A DNA stretch of 64,000 bases from Bacillus sp. Xin1 (GTDB taxonomy: Bacteria; Bacillota; Bacilli; Bacillales; Bacillaceae_G), in contig NZ_JABUAE010000004.1 of the NCBI RefSeq assembly GCF_013314535.1, positions 62,001-126,000 on the forward strand, read 5' to 3'. The notes under the pieces are model-generated. The model was given only the letters and a program-made list of their open reading frames with translations. It was not told the DNA's origin and did not search any database. Shown piece after piece: positions 53,096-62,710 of this stretch; the first letter of the stretch is position 1, and the number at the start of each line of letters is the position of its first letter. Made by a program: the position numbers and the translations under genes.

Positions 53096-53310
53096 ACAAA
53101 AAAATTAGTATAGCAACAAATCCGAGATTATCACCGATATCAAAGCTTTTCTTTTTCTTCTTTTAAACTACAGACCTCATCTTTTAATTTATTGATAGAT
53201 TCTTTCAATTCGTTAATTTCTTGCGCAGAGCTAATGCATTGGGATAAGTCGAAATTAAACCATGTAGTCGATCTCTTGTTTTTCCTAAATCATTGTTTGT
53301 AATGTCGTTT
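53096..53310 (-). pseudogene. Gene-fragment graveyard upstream of the ATPase scrap
   Basis: In shifting minus-strand frames one can read DITNNDLGKTRDRLHGLIST, a coiled-coil piece (AQEINELKESINKLKDEV) ending in a stop, and a membrane segment (KSFDIGDNLGFVAILIFFVA) fused to the ATPase scrap. No frame is intact. It looks like the rest of one or two deleted genes; I cannot name them. Confidence 0.4.
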
Positions 53311-53317
53311 TTTTCGA

Positions 53318-53515
53318 TTTATATATATATCCATTTTAATTTTTTAACATATAAGTCGTTGCTACGCAGAATACAACATGACTTGCACTTGCTGCCTCCT
53401 CTTACTTTAAACCTTGTATGTGGTAGGAAAAGGCCCTGACCGTTTCTATGCGCGGCCAGATGCTCTCGTCTCCCTAAAAAGAAAGGAGGTTTTTATGTTG
53501 GTTTTTTAACTTATA
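53318..53515 (-). repeat. ~170-bp dispersed repeat, copy A6
   Basis: Minus-strand copy: CCTTTCTTTTTAGGGAGACG, GAGCATCTGGCCGCGCATAG then AAACGGTCAGGGCC, a Pu-rich middle and AAAATTAAAATGGATATATAT end. Very similar to the copy at 57375. Confidence 0.75.
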
Positions 53516-53630
53516 TATAGATTTATGCTTCTTAACAAAATCTCTTAGAGAACAAGGAATTAAAACTGGTTTCAATACACGGTTATAATAAGTATGAACC
53601 ATTACAAGAAAATATTTTTTATTTTTTTGT

Positions 53631-53649
53631 CACAAATAGCAAATTTGTG
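53631..53649. promoter_or_regulatory. Inverted repeat upstream of the ECF sigma gene
   Basis: CACAAAT and ATTTGTG with a 5-nt spacer, 43 nt before the GTG start. It could be an operator or part of the sigma factor's own promoter region; unproven. Confidence 0.3.
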
Positions 53650-53691
53650 GTTTCTTTATAGTGAAAGTGGCTAATAAGGAGGAAGAAACGA

Positions 53692-54237
53692 GTGGAGGTG
53701 AAAGCTTCATTGTTAAATATATATGAACAAGATTCAGTTTCTAATATACAGTTTCAAGATGTATTTAAACAATATTATGCTCACGTTGTGAGACAAATTA
53801 TGCGGATTGTGCGAGAGCAAGCAATTGCTGAAGATTTAGCGCAGGAAGTATTTTTGCAATTATATCACACAGAATGGAAACAGATTGAAAGTGTATCGGC
53901 ATGGCTGGCAAAATCATCCATTTATGCAGCATATAACTATTTGCGATCGGAAAAAAGGCATCAAGCAAGAATTGAAAAAGAAGCAAATTATAAACAATCA
54001 ATTAGTAGTCCGTCATCGGAAGAAAAATGTATTCAAAAAGAAGAAATTACTCGTGTACAAAGTATATTAAAAGAAATGGATGAGCGTGAACGTACCCTCT
54101 TATTAATGAAGTTTTCGGGATTTCAATATAAAGAAATCGCGGAGGCTACTCATATGGAAGTTTCCTCGGTTGGAACATTGCTAGCACGAGCGAAAGCGAA
54201 ATTTCGGAAGATGTATAGAGGGATGAAGGAGGAGTGA
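53692..54237 (+). CDS. ECF-type RNA polymerase sigma factor
   Basis: The 181-residue protein (GTG start, 8 nt after AGGAGG) has sigma region 2 (IVREQAIAEDLAQEVFLQLYHTEW and SVSAWLAKSSIYAAYNYLRSEKR) and region 4 (KEMDERERTLLLMKFSGFQYKEIAEATHMEVSSVGTLLARAKAKFRKMY). No region 1 or 3, as expected for ECF sigma factors. The anti-sigma gene begins 3 nt after its stop. It probably controls its own operon, including the ABC exporter downstream, in response to envelope stress. Confidence 0.92.
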   Translation: MEVKASLLNIYEQDSVSNIQFQDVFKQYYAHVVRQIMRIVREQAIAEDLAQEVFLQLYHTEWKQIESVSAWLAKSSIYAAYNYLRSEKRHQARIEKEANYKQSISSPSSEEKCIQKEEITRVQSILKEMDERERTLLLMKFSGFQYKEIAEATHMEVSSVGTLLARAKAKFRKMYRGMKEE

Positions 54238-54240
54238 CAA

Positions 54241-55416
54241 ATGAAATGCCAAGATATTGGATTTATTCAGACGTATTTAGATGGGGAATTAAACCGCGAT
54301 GAAAGAAAGCGATATATTCAACATCTTGACCAATGTAAAGCATGTCAAAAGGCGTTAGAAGAAGTAAGCAAGCTTAATCAATGGGTAGAAGTTGTAGTGG
54401 ATGATGAATTCACAAACGTTAGTGAAGAGATTGATATCAATGTTGACCAAGCTTGGAAAACCTTTGAACAAAATATACAAAATTATAAAACGGAAGAAAC
54501 AAACAGTGAAGAAAGTAAAAAGAAGGGAAGATGGCATAATATGAAGAAATCATCTAAACGTTGGATTACTGCAGCGGCAGCAGCGGCAGTTGTGTGTGTG
54601 TCTTTAACAGTTCCAGAAGTACGGGCAGGAGCAAGTAACTTGTTATCGATTTTTCGAGTAAAGGATGTGCAGTTAGTTCAACTTACAGATTCTGATTTAC
54701 GTGAAATTGAAGGATGGATCTCTAATATGGAAGAAGGAGAAAAGTCCATTAAAGGAATTGGGAAAATAGGAATCAAAGATAATGGAAGCAAAAAAAATGC
54801 TCATTTTCAGTCGGAACAGCAAGCAAGAGAAGCTGGATATGCTGTTCCAAAAGTGCCAAATGGATATCGTGTAACGAATGTGGATGTGAATCCGTCATTT
54901 ATTATGCAATTTGAGCTCGATACAGAAAAAGCTAATAAATTATTGAAACAACTACAAAGCAATACGCAGTTTGAAAGTGCTTTGAATGGTAAGCAGTTTT
55001 CGATCACAGTTCCGGAATCAGTACGTACTCAAATAGAAGTTGAGGGCAATCGAACATCAAGCGCTTTTTCCTATAATGTAATTGATGCACCAAAAATTTC
55101 TGTTCCAGAAGGTGTAAATGTTACGAAATTACAAAAAACAGTTTTAGAGCTTCCGATTATTCCTGCGAATGTAAAAACACAACTTGCAGGTATTCAAGAT
55201 TGGACACATACATTGCCGATTCCTTATGTAGCAAAAGGTGCAAAAGTATCGGAGACAAAGGTTCAAGGAGTAAAGGCCGTTTTATATGGTACTGAATATG
55301 AAAATGTGCTTATTTGGGAGAAAGATGGGAAAATGCACATGATCGAGCAACATAAAGAGCAAGAGAAAGATTTGAATGCAAACAATCTTATTAAACTTGC
55401 AAATGAATTAAAATAA
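54241..55416 (+). CDS. Zinc-finger anti-sigma factor with DUF4367-type outer domain
   Basis: The 391-residue membrane protein starts 3 nt after the sigma gene. A zf-HC2 domain occupies residues 1-40 (Cys3, then H-x3-C-x2-C in HLDQCKAC), followed by a helical linker, one membrane segment at about 111-125 (TAAAAAAVVCVSLTV), and a large external domain with sensor-like sequence resembling DUF4367. It should hold the sigma factor at the membrane until an external signal. The long outer domain suggests direct sensing. Confidence 0.88.
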   Translation: MKCQDIGFIQTYLDGELNRDERKRYIQHLDQCKACQKALEEVSKLNQWVEVVVDDEFTNVSEEIDINVDQAWKTFEQNIQNYKTEETNSEESKKKGRWHNMKKSSKRWITAAAAAAVVCVSLTVPEVRAGASNLLSIFRVKDVQLVQLTDSDLREIEGWISNMEEGEKSIKGIGKIGIKDNGSKKNAHFQSEQQAREAGYAVPKVPNGYRVTNVDVNPSFIMQFELDTEKANKLLKQLQSNTQFESALNGKQFSITVPESVRTQIEVEGNRTSSAFSYNVIDAPKISVPEGVNVTKLQKTVLELPIIPANVKTQLAGIQDWTHTLPIPYVAKGAKVSETKVQGVKAVLYGTEYENVLIWEKDGKMHMIEQHKEQEKDLNANNLIKLANELK

Positions 55417-55481
55417 TGATTGAACAAGAGCGGCTCCGCGAAATGGGGCGGCTCTGTTCCTGTATAGAGCGGGGGTAAAAC

Positions 55482-56447
55482 ATGAAACAAGACTGGATTA
55501 TTCAAACGAAGAACTTAACCAAACAATATAACGGAAAAGGCGGTATCCGCAACATTTCATTAGATGTGCCGCGCGGTACTGTATTCGGATTTATAGGTCC
55601 TAACGGTGCAGGGAAAAGTACGTTTGTGCGAACGATGCTTGGTTTAATTCATCCGGATTCTGGAATGGCGCAAATGTTAGGACAGCCGATTGGGACAATA
55701 GAATCAAAACGGCGTATTGGCTATTTACCTGAGCTGTTTCGCTATCCTGATTGGCTGACCGGATGGCAGTTACTTGAAACGCATGCAAAACTATGCGATC
55801 TTTCTTCTCGTGAGCGGAAAGCAAAAATGAGTGAGGTTATTGAAAAAGTTGGCTTAAAGGGTAGAGAAAAAGAAAAAATTCGCGGTTATTCAAAAGGAAT
55901 GCAGCAGCGTATCGGACTTGCTTGTGCCCTGCTTTCTGATCCGGAATTGATTTTTTTAGATGAGCCAACATCTGCGCTTGATCCAATCGGGCGGAAAGAA
56001 GTGCGTCATCTAATGGAAGAGCTTCGGGACCAAGGGAAGACAGTATTTTTAAACAGCCATCTATTAAATGAAATTGAACATGTATGTGATCACGTGGCGA
56101 TTATTAATAAGGGAGAGTTAATCGTACAAGGAGATTGGCGCTCATTGATGATGATTCAAACGGAAGTTGAAGTAACACTTGGTAAAAAGAGCGAATTATT
56201 CTTTAAACAATTGCCTTCATTTATTAAAAATGTAAGGAAGGTAGAGGAATGTGAAAATCGTAAGCGTTGGATTATCACGCTACAACAAGAAGATGACATT
56301 CCTAGATTGTTAGAAGCATTTGTAGCACTACATATTCCTGTGTATCAGTTAAATCCGGTTCACCGGCATTTGGAAGATGTGTTTATGTACTGGGTAAATA
56401 AGAAAGAGGGGACGCAGCATGTGGACAATCGCCAAATTATCATTTAA
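55482..56447 (+). CDS. ABC-2 type exporter ATPase
   Basis: The 321-residue ATPase has Walker A GPNGAGKSTFVR, Q-loop GYLPELFRY, signature YSKGMQQRIGLA, Walker B LIFLDEPTSALD and switch H in NSHLLNEIEHV, then a ~90-residue C-terminal domain typical of drug or lantibiotic exporters. A GC-rich hairpin between the anti-sigma gene and this gene (55425-55460) has no T-tail, so read-through from the sigma operon is plausible. The permease gene overlaps it by 29 nt. Confidence 0.9.
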   Translation: MKQDWIIQTKNLTKQYNGKGGIRNISLDVPRGTVFGFIGPNGAGKSTFVRTMLGLIHPDSGMAQMLGQPIGTIESKRRIGYLPELFRYPDWLTGWQLLETHAKLCDLSSRERKAKMSEVIEKVGLKGREKEKIRGYSKGMQQRIGLACALLSDPELIFLDEPTSALDPIGRKEVRHLMEELRDQGKTVFLNSHLLNEIEHVCDHVAIINKGELIVQGDWRSLMMIQTEVEVTLGKKSELFFKQLPSFIKNVRKVEECENRKRWIITLQQEDDIPRLLEAFVALHIPVYQLNPVHRHLEDVFMYWVNKKEGTQHVDNRQIII

Positions 56448-57291
56448 AGAAATTTTGTTAAAGCGTATTTTCACCATTACGTTATGTATGACTTTTGCCT
56501 TTTTAATATTTTATGGAGTGGCCATTCATTACGCCGTCAGTGAAATTCTTCCAGGAGAATCTAGCGGTCTTTCGGCAGCTCAAGATTTTATGAACAAAAG
56601 TTTTATTTCTACACAGCTTCTTGGAGTGGGGTTGTACTTTTCTTCGTTTATTACTGCGTTGCTAGCTATTTTAAGTAGTGTTGGCAGTATTGCAAATGAA
56701 ATTGAAAGTCATCAAATTGATACATGGCTAACGAGACCGATTTCACGCTTTTCCTTTTTAATGGGAAAGTGGATTGGTTTATGTTGCTTACTGATTGCGT
56801 ACGCAGCCTTCCTGTTTATAAGTATCGTACTCATCCATCAAACAATGGGAGGGAGCACGTTTCATTTAGATTTCACGGCGACGCAGATTACAAAAGCATT
56901 GGCTCTCTTCTTGATCCAGCCTGTTATTTTAATTAGCATCGCGATATTACTAAGCACGCGTATGGCAACATTAAATGCTGGCATTGTGTTAATTATTTTG
57001 TACGGAACTGGGTTTATTGGCGGATTTGTTGAACAAATCGGTACATTGGCACAAAAAACAGCACTTGTAAACATGGGCATAATCGCAAGCCTCTTATTCC
57101 CAATTGATACAATGTATCGTAAAATGACAATCTATTTATTTGATTCAGGAGACAATCCTTTATCAATAGCTTCACAAGGAGTGTTCGGGAGTGTTTCGAC
57201 ACCGAGTAATATGATGATTGTTTATGTTGTTTTATATGTGTTAGCAGCTATTTTTATAGCGATTCGTACATTTAAATCACGTGATTTATAA
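56419..57291 (+). CDS. ABC-2 type exporter permease
   Basis: The 290-residue protein has six membrane helices (NatB/YhaP-like layout), with a first helix at 15-35, an external loop and FSSFITALLAILSSVGSIANEIESHQIDTWLTRPISRFSFLMGKW, the ABC-2 membrane landmark. The ATG lies inside the ATPase gene (29-nt overlap). The pair is likely the output of the ECF sigma system: efflux of a toxic compound or an envelope component. Substrate unknown. Confidence 0.88.
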   Translation: MWTIAKLSFKEILLKRIFTITLCMTFAFLIFYGVAIHYAVSEILPGESSGLSAAQDFMNKSFISTQLLGVGLYFSSFITALLAILSSVGSIANEIESHQIDTWLTRPISRFSFLMGKWIGLCCLLIAYAAFLFISIVLIHQTMGGSTFHLDFTATQITKALALFLIQPVILISIAILLSTRMATLNAGIVLIILYGTGFIGGFVEQIGTLAQKTALVNMGIIASLLFPIDTMYRKMTIYLFDSGDNPLSIASQGVFGSVSTPSNMMIVYVVLYVLAAIFIAIRTFKSRDL

Positions 57292-57338
57292 GGGGATGAA
57301 ATTTCAGTGTATTCTCCCAATGCTGTAAGGCGTGAACT

Positions 57339-57374
57339 AAAACCCACCTCTTTATGTAGATGTGGGTTTTATAT
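57339..57374 (+). terminator. Terminator of the sigma/ABC cluster
   Basis: AAAACCCAC / GTGGGTTTT stem and A/T tail, directly before repeat copy A7. Confidence 0.75.
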
Positions 57375-57565
57375 ATATCCATTTTAATTTTTCGACATAT
57401 AAGTCACTGCCGTGCAGAATACACCATGATCGCTACTTGCATGCTCCTTTTGTTTTAAACCTTGCATGTGGTAGGAAAAGGCCCTGACCGTTTCTATGCG
57501 TGACCAGATGCTCTCGCCTGCCTAAAAAAGAGGGTTTTTATATCGATTTTTTAATTTGTGTTTAT
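57375..57565 (-). repeat. ~170-bp dispersed repeat, copy A7
   Basis: Minus-strand copy with AACCCTCTTTTTTAGGCAGGC, GAGCATCTGGTCACGCATAG, AAACGGTCAGGGCC and AAAATTAAAATGGATATATAT. Nearly the same as copy A6 over much of its length. Confidence 0.78.
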
Positions 57566-57687
57566 ATAGTCTACATCTCATTATCTGAATTTCACCAACT
57601 ATTAATCAGTTGCCTTCCTATATAAAAACGACTACAATTTTACTGTTATATATAAGAACGAAAAACAACAGAATAGGAGGGGAAACT

Positions 57688-58881
57688 ATGCCAAGGAAAG
57701 TATGGCTATTAGTAGCTGGGATGATTATTAATGTCACGGGTGCTTCTTTTTTATGGCCTTTTAATACAATTTATTTACATGATCATTTAGGGAAGTCTCT
57801 ATCTGTGGCCGGGATGGTGTTGATGATTAACTCACTTACTGGTGTAATTGGTAATTTACTCGGCGGTGTTTTATTTGATAAGTGGGGCGGATATAAGTCA
57901 ATTTTAGTTGGGATTGTCATTACACTCGTATCGATTCTAGGTCTTGTATTCTTCCATGGATGGCCACTTTATGTTGTGTGGCTTGCATTAATTGGCTTCG
58001 GTTCTGGAATGGTCTTTCCATCGATGTATGCGATGGTTGGTACGGTTTGGCCAGAGGGCGGAAGAAGAGCGTTTAATGCAATGTACGTTGGTCAAAATGT
58101 CGGAATCGCTGTTGGGACAGCGTGTGGTGGTTTAGTCGCTTCGTATCGTTTTGATTATATTTTCTTAGCGAACTTTATTTTATACTTTATTTTCTTCTTA
58201 ATTGCTTTTATTGGATTCCGTGGTATGGAAGACACGAAAGAAAAAAGTGTACAAACAGCGGTTAAAACGGAAAAAGGTTGGTCGCTTACACCAGGGTTCA
58301 AGGCGCTTCTTATCGTATGTGTAGCATATGCTTTATGCTGGGTTACATATGTACAATGGCAAGGCGCGATTGCGACGCATATGCAGGAATTAAATATTAG
58401 TCTTCGTCATTATAGTTTATTGTGGACGATAAACGGGGCGATGATTGTTTGTGCGCAGCCACTTGTAAGTATGATTATTCGTGCGATGAAACGTTCTTTA
58501 AAGCAACAAATTATGATCGGAATCGGTATTTTTGCAGTGTCATTTATCGTACTTAGTCAAGCGCAGGAATTTACAATGTTCCTTGTCGCAATGGTGACAC
58601 TAACAATTGGTGAACTATTTGTATGGCCAGCGGTTCCAACGATTGCAAACATCCTTGCACCAAATGATAAGCTCGGTTTTTATCAAGGTGTTGTAAATAG
58701 TGCAGCGACTGTTGGGAAGATGTTTGGACCAGTTGTTGGCGGAGCAATTGTTGACTTATACAATATGGAAGTATTGTTTATCGCAATCATGGCCATGCTT
58801 GTAGTAGCGCTTATCGCAACGAGCATGTATGATAAGAGAGTCAAGGTTGAAGAAACAGTAGAAGAAAAAATTGCAGTTTAG
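57688..58881 (+). CDS. MFS transporter (YttB-like)
   Basis: The ATG at 57688, 7 nt after AGGAGGGG, gives 397 residues with 12 helices. The MFS motif after helix 2 reads GGVLFDKWGGYKS (G-x-L-x-D-x-x-G-x-k), and FGSGMVFPSMYAMVGTVWPEGGRRAFNAMY matches drug:H+ antiporters. The position before leuS resembles Bacillus yttB. Substrate unknown. The T-box promoter starts immediately at its stop codon. Confidence 0.85.
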   Translation: MPRKVWLLVAGMIINVTGASFLWPFNTIYLHDHLGKSLSVAGMVLMINSLTGVIGNLLGGVLFDKWGGYKSILVGIVITLVSILGLVFFHGWPLYVVWLALIGFGSGMVFPSMYAMVGTVWPEGGRRAFNAMYVGQNVGIAVGTACGGLVASYRFDYIFLANFILYFIFFLIAFIGFRGMEDTKEKSVQTAVKTEKGWSLTPGFKALLIVCVAYALCWVTYVQWQGAIATHMQELNISLRHYSLLWTINGAMIVCAQPLVSMIIRAMKRSLKQQIMIGIGIFAVSFIVLSQAQEFTMFLVAMVTLTIGELFVWPAVPTIANILAPNDKLGFYQGVVNSAATVGKMFGPVVGGAIVDLYNMEVLFIAIMAMLVVALIATSMYDKRVKVEETVEEKIAV

Positions 58882-58882
58882 T

Positions 58883-58911
58883 TTGACGGAACATGTAACA
58901 TGTTTTAGAAT
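58883..58911 (+). promoter_or_regulatory. leuS sigma-A promoter
   Basis: TTGACG at 58883-58888, 17-nt spacer, TAGAAT at 58906-58911, directly before the T-box leader. Confidence 0.8.
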
Positions 58912-58939
58912 ATATTTAAATTAACTCATATGTTTAATA

Positions 58940-59217
58940 ACAGTGAGAAGGAGTAGTAGTAATAGAAGCTGGTTTAGAGAGTTGACGGTTGGTGCAAGTC
59001 AATCCACGTTTCGTTATGAACTCGCCTTTGAGTTGCAGTTGTGAACTAAAGTAGCAATTGCCGTTTATCCACGTTACGGATCTAAGCGAATGTATAGATT
59101 GATGCTTGTTTAACGACCTTTACCGGACGTTTCGAACATCTTTTATTACATTAATTTAGGGTGGTACCGCGGGAATCTATAACCTCTCGTCCCTTTCTAG
59201 GGATGAGAGGTTTTTTG
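58940..59217 (+). promoter_or_regulatory. T-box leader (leucine)
   Basis: Stem I carries the AG-bulge/GA motif AGAGAGTTGACGGTTGGTG, with the specifier loop GAA-CTC-GCC; CTC at 59021-59023 is a leucine codon. The T-box sequence AGGGTGGTACCGCGGG lies at about 59158-59173. Uncharged tRNA-Leu pairing with the T-box (via TGG) favours antitermination, otherwise the terminator at 59181-59217 forms. Confidence 0.95.
59181..59217 (+). terminator. T-box-controlled terminator
   Basis: AACCTCTCGTCCCT pairs with AGGGATGAGAGGTT, followed by a T-run; alternative to the antiterminator containing the T-box. Confidence 0.9.
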
Positions 59218-59263
59218 TATTTTAGGCGGTGAAAATAAATATAACTTGAATGGAGGATATCTC

Positions 59264-61672
59264 ATGAGCTTTAATCATCAAGAAATTGAGAAGAAGTGGC
59301 AAGCGTATTGGGAAGAAAATAAAACATTCCGCACACCAGATGAGACAGAAAAACCAAAATTTTATGCACTAGATATGTTCCCATATCCATCAGGTGCTGG
59401 CCTGCACGTAGGACATCCAGAAGGATATACAGCAACGGATATTTTATCTCGTATGAAACGTATGCAAGGATATAATGTTCTTCATCCAATGGGATGGGAT
59501 GCATTCGGTCTTCCGGCAGAGCAATATGCACTTGATACGGGAAACAGCCCAGCTGAATTCACAGAGAAAAACATTAACACGTTCCGTAACCAAATTAAAT
59601 CATTAGGTTTCTCTTATGATTGGGATCGTGAAGTAAATACAACAGATCCAAATTACTACAAGTGGACACAATGGATTTTCTTAAAACTATTTGAAAAAGG
59701 CTTAGCTTACGTTGATGAAGTACCTGTAAATTGGTGCCCAGCGCTTGGTACAGTACTTGCAAATGAAGAAGTAATCGATGGTAAGAGTGAGCGCGGTGGA
59801 CATCCAGTTGAGCGTCGTCCAATGAGACAATGGATGTTAAAAATTACTGCTTACGGAGACCGTCTATTAGAAGATCTAGAAGATCTAGATTGGCCAGAAA
59901 GCTTAAAAGACATGCAACGTAACTGGATCGGTCGTTCTGAAGGTGCAGAAGTACATTTCAATATCGATGGTATAGATGAGAAATTCACAGTTTTCACAAC
60001 GCGCCCTGATACACTATTTGGTGCAACATACTGTGTACTTGCTCCGGAACATGCACTTGTTGCAGAAATTACAACTGCAGAGCAAAAAGAAGCGGTAGAA
60101 GCTTACATTAATGCTGTAAAAATGAAGAGTGATCTAGAGCGTACAGAACTTGCGAAAGAGAAAACTGGTGTATTCACTGGTGCTTACGCAGTAAACCCAG
60201 TGAACGGTGAGAAATTACCAATCTGGATCGCTGACTATGTTCTTGCAACTTACGGAACAGGTGCTGTAATGGCAGTTCCAGCTCATGATGAGCGTGACTA
60301 TGAATTCGCATCAGTATTCAATCTTCCAATGAAGGAAGTTGTAAAAGGCGGAGACATTACAAAAGAAGTGTACACAGGTGATGGTGCACACGTAAACTCA
60401 GCATTCCTTGATGGTTTAAATAAAGAAGAAGCAATCGCAAAAATGATTGAATGGCTTGAAGTGACGAGCGCAGGAAATCAAAAAGTAACGTACCGTCTAC
60501 GTGACTGGTTATTTAGCCGTCAACGTTACTGGGGTGAGCCAATTCCAGTAATCCACTGGGAAGATGGCACAATGACAGCTGTGAAAGAAGAAGAATTACC
60601 ATTAGTTCTTCCGAAAACAGATAACATCCGCCCTTCAGGTACAGGTGAATCACCACTAGCTAACATTGAAGAGTGGGTAAATGTTGTTGATCCTGAGACT
60701 GGTAAAAAAGGTCGTCGTGAAACAAACACAATGCCACAATGGGCTGGTAGCTGCTGGTACTACCTACGCTACATCGATCCAAACAATAGCGAAGCACTTG
60801 TAGATCCTGAAAAAGTAAAACAATGGCTTCCAGTTGATATTTATATCGGCGGAGCGGAGCACGCTGTACTTCACTTACTATACGCTCGTTTCTGGCATAA
60901 AGTATTATATGATATTGGTGTAGTTCCAACGAAAGAGCCGTTCCAACAATTATTCAACCAAGGTATGATCTTAGGTGAAAACAACGAGAAAATGAGTAAA
61001 TCAAAAGGTAACGTTGTAAACCCTGATGATATCGTAGCAAGCCACGGTGCAGATACACTTCGTCTATACGAAATGTTCATGGGACCATTAGATGCTTCAA
61101 TTGCTTGGTCTGAAAATGGTCTTGACGGAGCTCGTCGTTTCCTAGACCGCGTATGGCGCCTATTCGTTCAAGATAACGGTGAATTAAGTGAGAAAATTAC
61201 TGATGCACCAAACAAAGATCTTGAAAAAGCTTACCATCAAACAGTGAAGAAAGTTACAGAAGACTATGCAGAGCTTCGCTTCAACACAGCGATTTCTCAA
61301 ATGATGGTATTCATCAACGATGCATATAAAGCTGAAACGCTTCCGAAAGAATATGTAGAAGGTTTCGTAAAAATGATTGCACCAGTTGCACCTCACATCG
61401 GGGAAGAACTTTGGAGCAAACTTGGATACACTGAAACAATCACATATGCCAGCTGGCCAACATTTGATGAGTCTAAACTTGTAGAAGATGAAGTTGAAAT
61501 CGTTGTTCAAGTTATGGGTAAAGTTCGCGCAAAACTAACAATGAAAAAAGACGCATCAAAAGAAGAAATGGAACAACTTGCACTTGAGGCAATTAAAGAA
61601 CAAATCGAAGGAAAAACAGTTCGTAAAGTAATTGTAGTTCCTGGAAAACTTGTTAATATCGTTGCAAACTAA
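59264..61672 (+). CDS. leuS: Leucyl-tRNA synthetase
   Basis: The ATG at 59264, 7 nt after GGAGG, gives 802 residues. Class I landmarks: HVGHPEGY (HIGH) at about residue 48 and KMSKSKGN at about 577, plus the CP1 editing domain with [13 protein letters not shown] and the AVPAHDERD motif. Length is normal for bacterial LeuRS. Controlled by the leucine T-box upstream. Single-gene unit. Confidence 0.98.
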   Translation: MSFNHQEIEKKWQAYWEENKTFRTPDETEKPKFYALDMFPYPSGAGLHVGHPEGYTATDILSRMKRMQGYNVLHPMGWDAFGLPAEQYALDTGNSPAEFTEKNINTFRNQIKSLGFSYDWDREVNTTDPNYYKWTQWIFLKLFEKGLAYVDEVPVNWCPALGTVLANEEVIDGKSERGGHPVERRPMRQWMLKITAYGDRLLEDLEDLDWPESLKDMQRNWIGRSEGAEVHFNIDGIDEKFTVFTTRPDTLFGATYCVLAPEHALVAEITTAEQKEAVEAYINAVKMKSDLERTELAKEKTGVFTGAYAVNPVNGEKLPIWIADYVLATYGTGAVMAVPAHDERDYEFASVFNLPMKEVVKGGDITKEVYTGDGAHVNSAFLDGLNKEEAIAKMIEWLEVTSAGNQKVTYRLRDWLFSRQRYWGEPIPVIHWEDGTMTAVKEEELPLVLPKTDNIRPSGTGESPLANIEEWVNVVDPETGKKGRRETNTMPQWAGSCWYYLRYIDPNNSEALVDPEKVKQWLPVDIYIGGAEHAVLHLLYARFWHKVLYDIGVVPTKEPFQQLFNQGMILGENNEKMSKSKGNVVNPDDIVASHGADTLRLYEMFMGPLDASIAWSENGLDGARRFLDRVWRLFVQDNGELSEKITDAPNKDLEKAYHQTVKKVTEDYAELRFNTAISQMMVFINDAYKAETLPKEYVEGFVKMIAPVAPHIGEELWSKLGYTETITYASWPTFDESKLVEDEVEIVVQVMGKVRAKLTMKKDASKEEMEQLALEAIKEQIEGKTVRKVIVVPGKLVNIVAN

Positions 61673-61676
61673 TGCG

Positions 61677-61710
61677 AAAGAGCAGTCCTCAAAAGGACTG
61701 CTCTTTTTTT
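61677..61710 (+). terminator. leuS terminator
   Basis: AAAGAGCAGTCCT / AGGACTGCTCTTT stem and T-run. Confidence 0.92.
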
Positions 61711-61789
61711 AGAAACAACTGAAAAAATTCTCTTGGAAGCAAGGTGATTTTTTATTTTGGGAATAGTAAGTAGTAGAGGGGGTGTACAT

Positions 61790-61894
61790 ATGGGAAAAGG
61801 TAGAAGTAATAATGCTGGTAAAAAGCAACCGAATTTCGATGATTCATCTAATTTCGCTAAACAAAGCCAACCGGTAGAGAAAAAGAAAAAATAA
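61790..61894 (+). CDS. 34-residue hydrophilic spore-type peptide
   Basis: An ATG at 61790, 6 nt after GAGGGGGTG, opens 34 codons of strongly hydrophilic Lys/Asn/Gln/Gly-rich sequence (MGKGRSNNAGKKQPNFDDSS then NFAKQSQPVEKKKK). It has a strong RBS and its own hairpin 4 nt after the stop. Composition is like small acid-soluble spore proteins, but I do not recognise the family. Confidence 0.6.
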   Translation: MGKGRSNNAGKKQPNFDDSSNFAKQSQPVEKKKK

Positions 61895-61897
61895 GCA

Positions 61898-61934
61898 AAA
61901 CGGAGCTATCTTTACAGAAAGATAGCTCCGTTTA
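61898..61934. terminator. Bidirectional hairpin
   Basis: 16-bp stem AAACGGAGCTATCTTT / AAAGATAGCTCCGTTT with a 4-nt loop. T-run better on the minus strand, so it may end the 61976-62404 gene. Confidence 0.8.
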
Positions 61935-61975
61935 ATCATATGCCAGCGCTTTTTAGAGTATATCGACCGCTCTAT

Positions 61976-62404
61976 TTATTTCCCTGTTTTTGCTAATGCT
62001 TCTTGACGTTGGCGCTCAATTTCAGCACGAAGTTGTGGTTCTGGTGCTTGCCAGCCTTCTGGTTTTAAAATTTTGCCGTCTCCTTCGCGGAAGCGTGGCT
62101 TTCCATCCGGGAATAGTTTCGCCATATTTGCATTATTTACAATTTCAAAGCCTCTATCAGGACGAACTCCCATTTCTGCAAACGTTCCGAATGCGAAATA
62201 AATAAGATCAATTAATGCATCGTACTGATCTTCTACAGTATCTGCTTCTAAAAATTCTTCTAATTCTTCTTGCATAAAGCTTGCACGAATTTTTGCACGT
62301 TCTTCCGTTAATTTTGTTGGTACATCTGTAACAGGATGTCCAAATACTTCGTGCATTTTTGCGACAAGTTCATATCCTTTATCTAAACCCTTTTCGTTTG
62401 TCAT
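61976..62404 (-). CDS. MazG/PRA-PH-like all-alpha NTP pyrophosphohydrolase
   Basis: The 142-residue protein contains the all-alpha NTP-PPase metal motif: MQEELEEFLEADTVEDQYDALIDLIYFAFG (E-x2-E...E-x2-D pattern, residues about 44-73), followed by GVRPDRGFEIVNNANMAKL. The C-terminal third is a charged helix (PQLRAEIERQRQEALAKTGK). Such enzymes hydrolyse non-canonical nucleotides or related pyrophosphates. RBS AAAGGATG. Substrate not determined. Confidence 0.8.
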   Translation of the reverse strand: MTNEKGLDKGYELVAKMHEVFGHPVTDVPTKLTEERAKIRASFMQEELEEFLEADTVEDQYDALIDLIYFAFGTFAEMGVRPDRGFEIVNNANMAKLFPDGKPRFREGDGKILKPEGWQAPEPQLRAEIERQRQEALAKTGK

Positions 62405-62453
62405 GTTGTTTCATCCTTTCTCGTTTTGTGCCGAGTTTCATTGTAACATAAAT

Positions 62454-62490
62454 AAGGAGGAACATCTTATTCATAAGATGTTCCTCCTTA
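62454..62490. terminator. Terminator of the small membrane protein gene
   Basis: 17-bp perfect stem TAAGGAGGAACATCTTA / TAAGATGTTCCTCCTTA; its base overlaps the stop codon of the 62488-62673 gene. Confidence 0.8.
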
Positions 62491-62673
62491 TTCCTCTTTC
62501 TTTATTAAAAATGACAAAACAAGATCAATCCCAAACATCCCCACAAGTAGCATGGGTACGACAACAAGTAAATAACGCGCAAATGAAACATTTTTTAAGT
62601 ATGTATGAGCAAATAAAAAGACGCCGAGAAACAGAATACCATTTAAAATAGGTTTTACTAACTTTTTAGACAT
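62488..62673 (-). CDS. Small membrane protein
   Basis: The ATG at 62671-62673, 6 nt after GGGGGAG, gives 61 residues with two hydrophobic segments (PILNGILFLGVFLFAHTYL and YLLVVVPMLLVGMFGIDLVLSFL) and an acidic tail KKEE. A longer frame upstream lacks an RBS and overlaps a terminator. Function unknown. Confidence 0.65.
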   Translation of the reverse strand: MSKKLVKPILNGILFLGVFLFAHTYLKNVSFARYLLVVVPMLLVGMFGIDLVLSFLIKKEE

Positions 62674-62710
62674 AAGCTCCCCCGTAAATATCTTTTTTCT
62701 CTCTGTAAGT

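Noticed and set aside
55425-55460. Terminator between anti-sigma and ABC genes
   Set aside because: The GC-rich inverted repeat is imperfect and followed by CCTGTAT rather than a T-run, so I do not call it a terminator.
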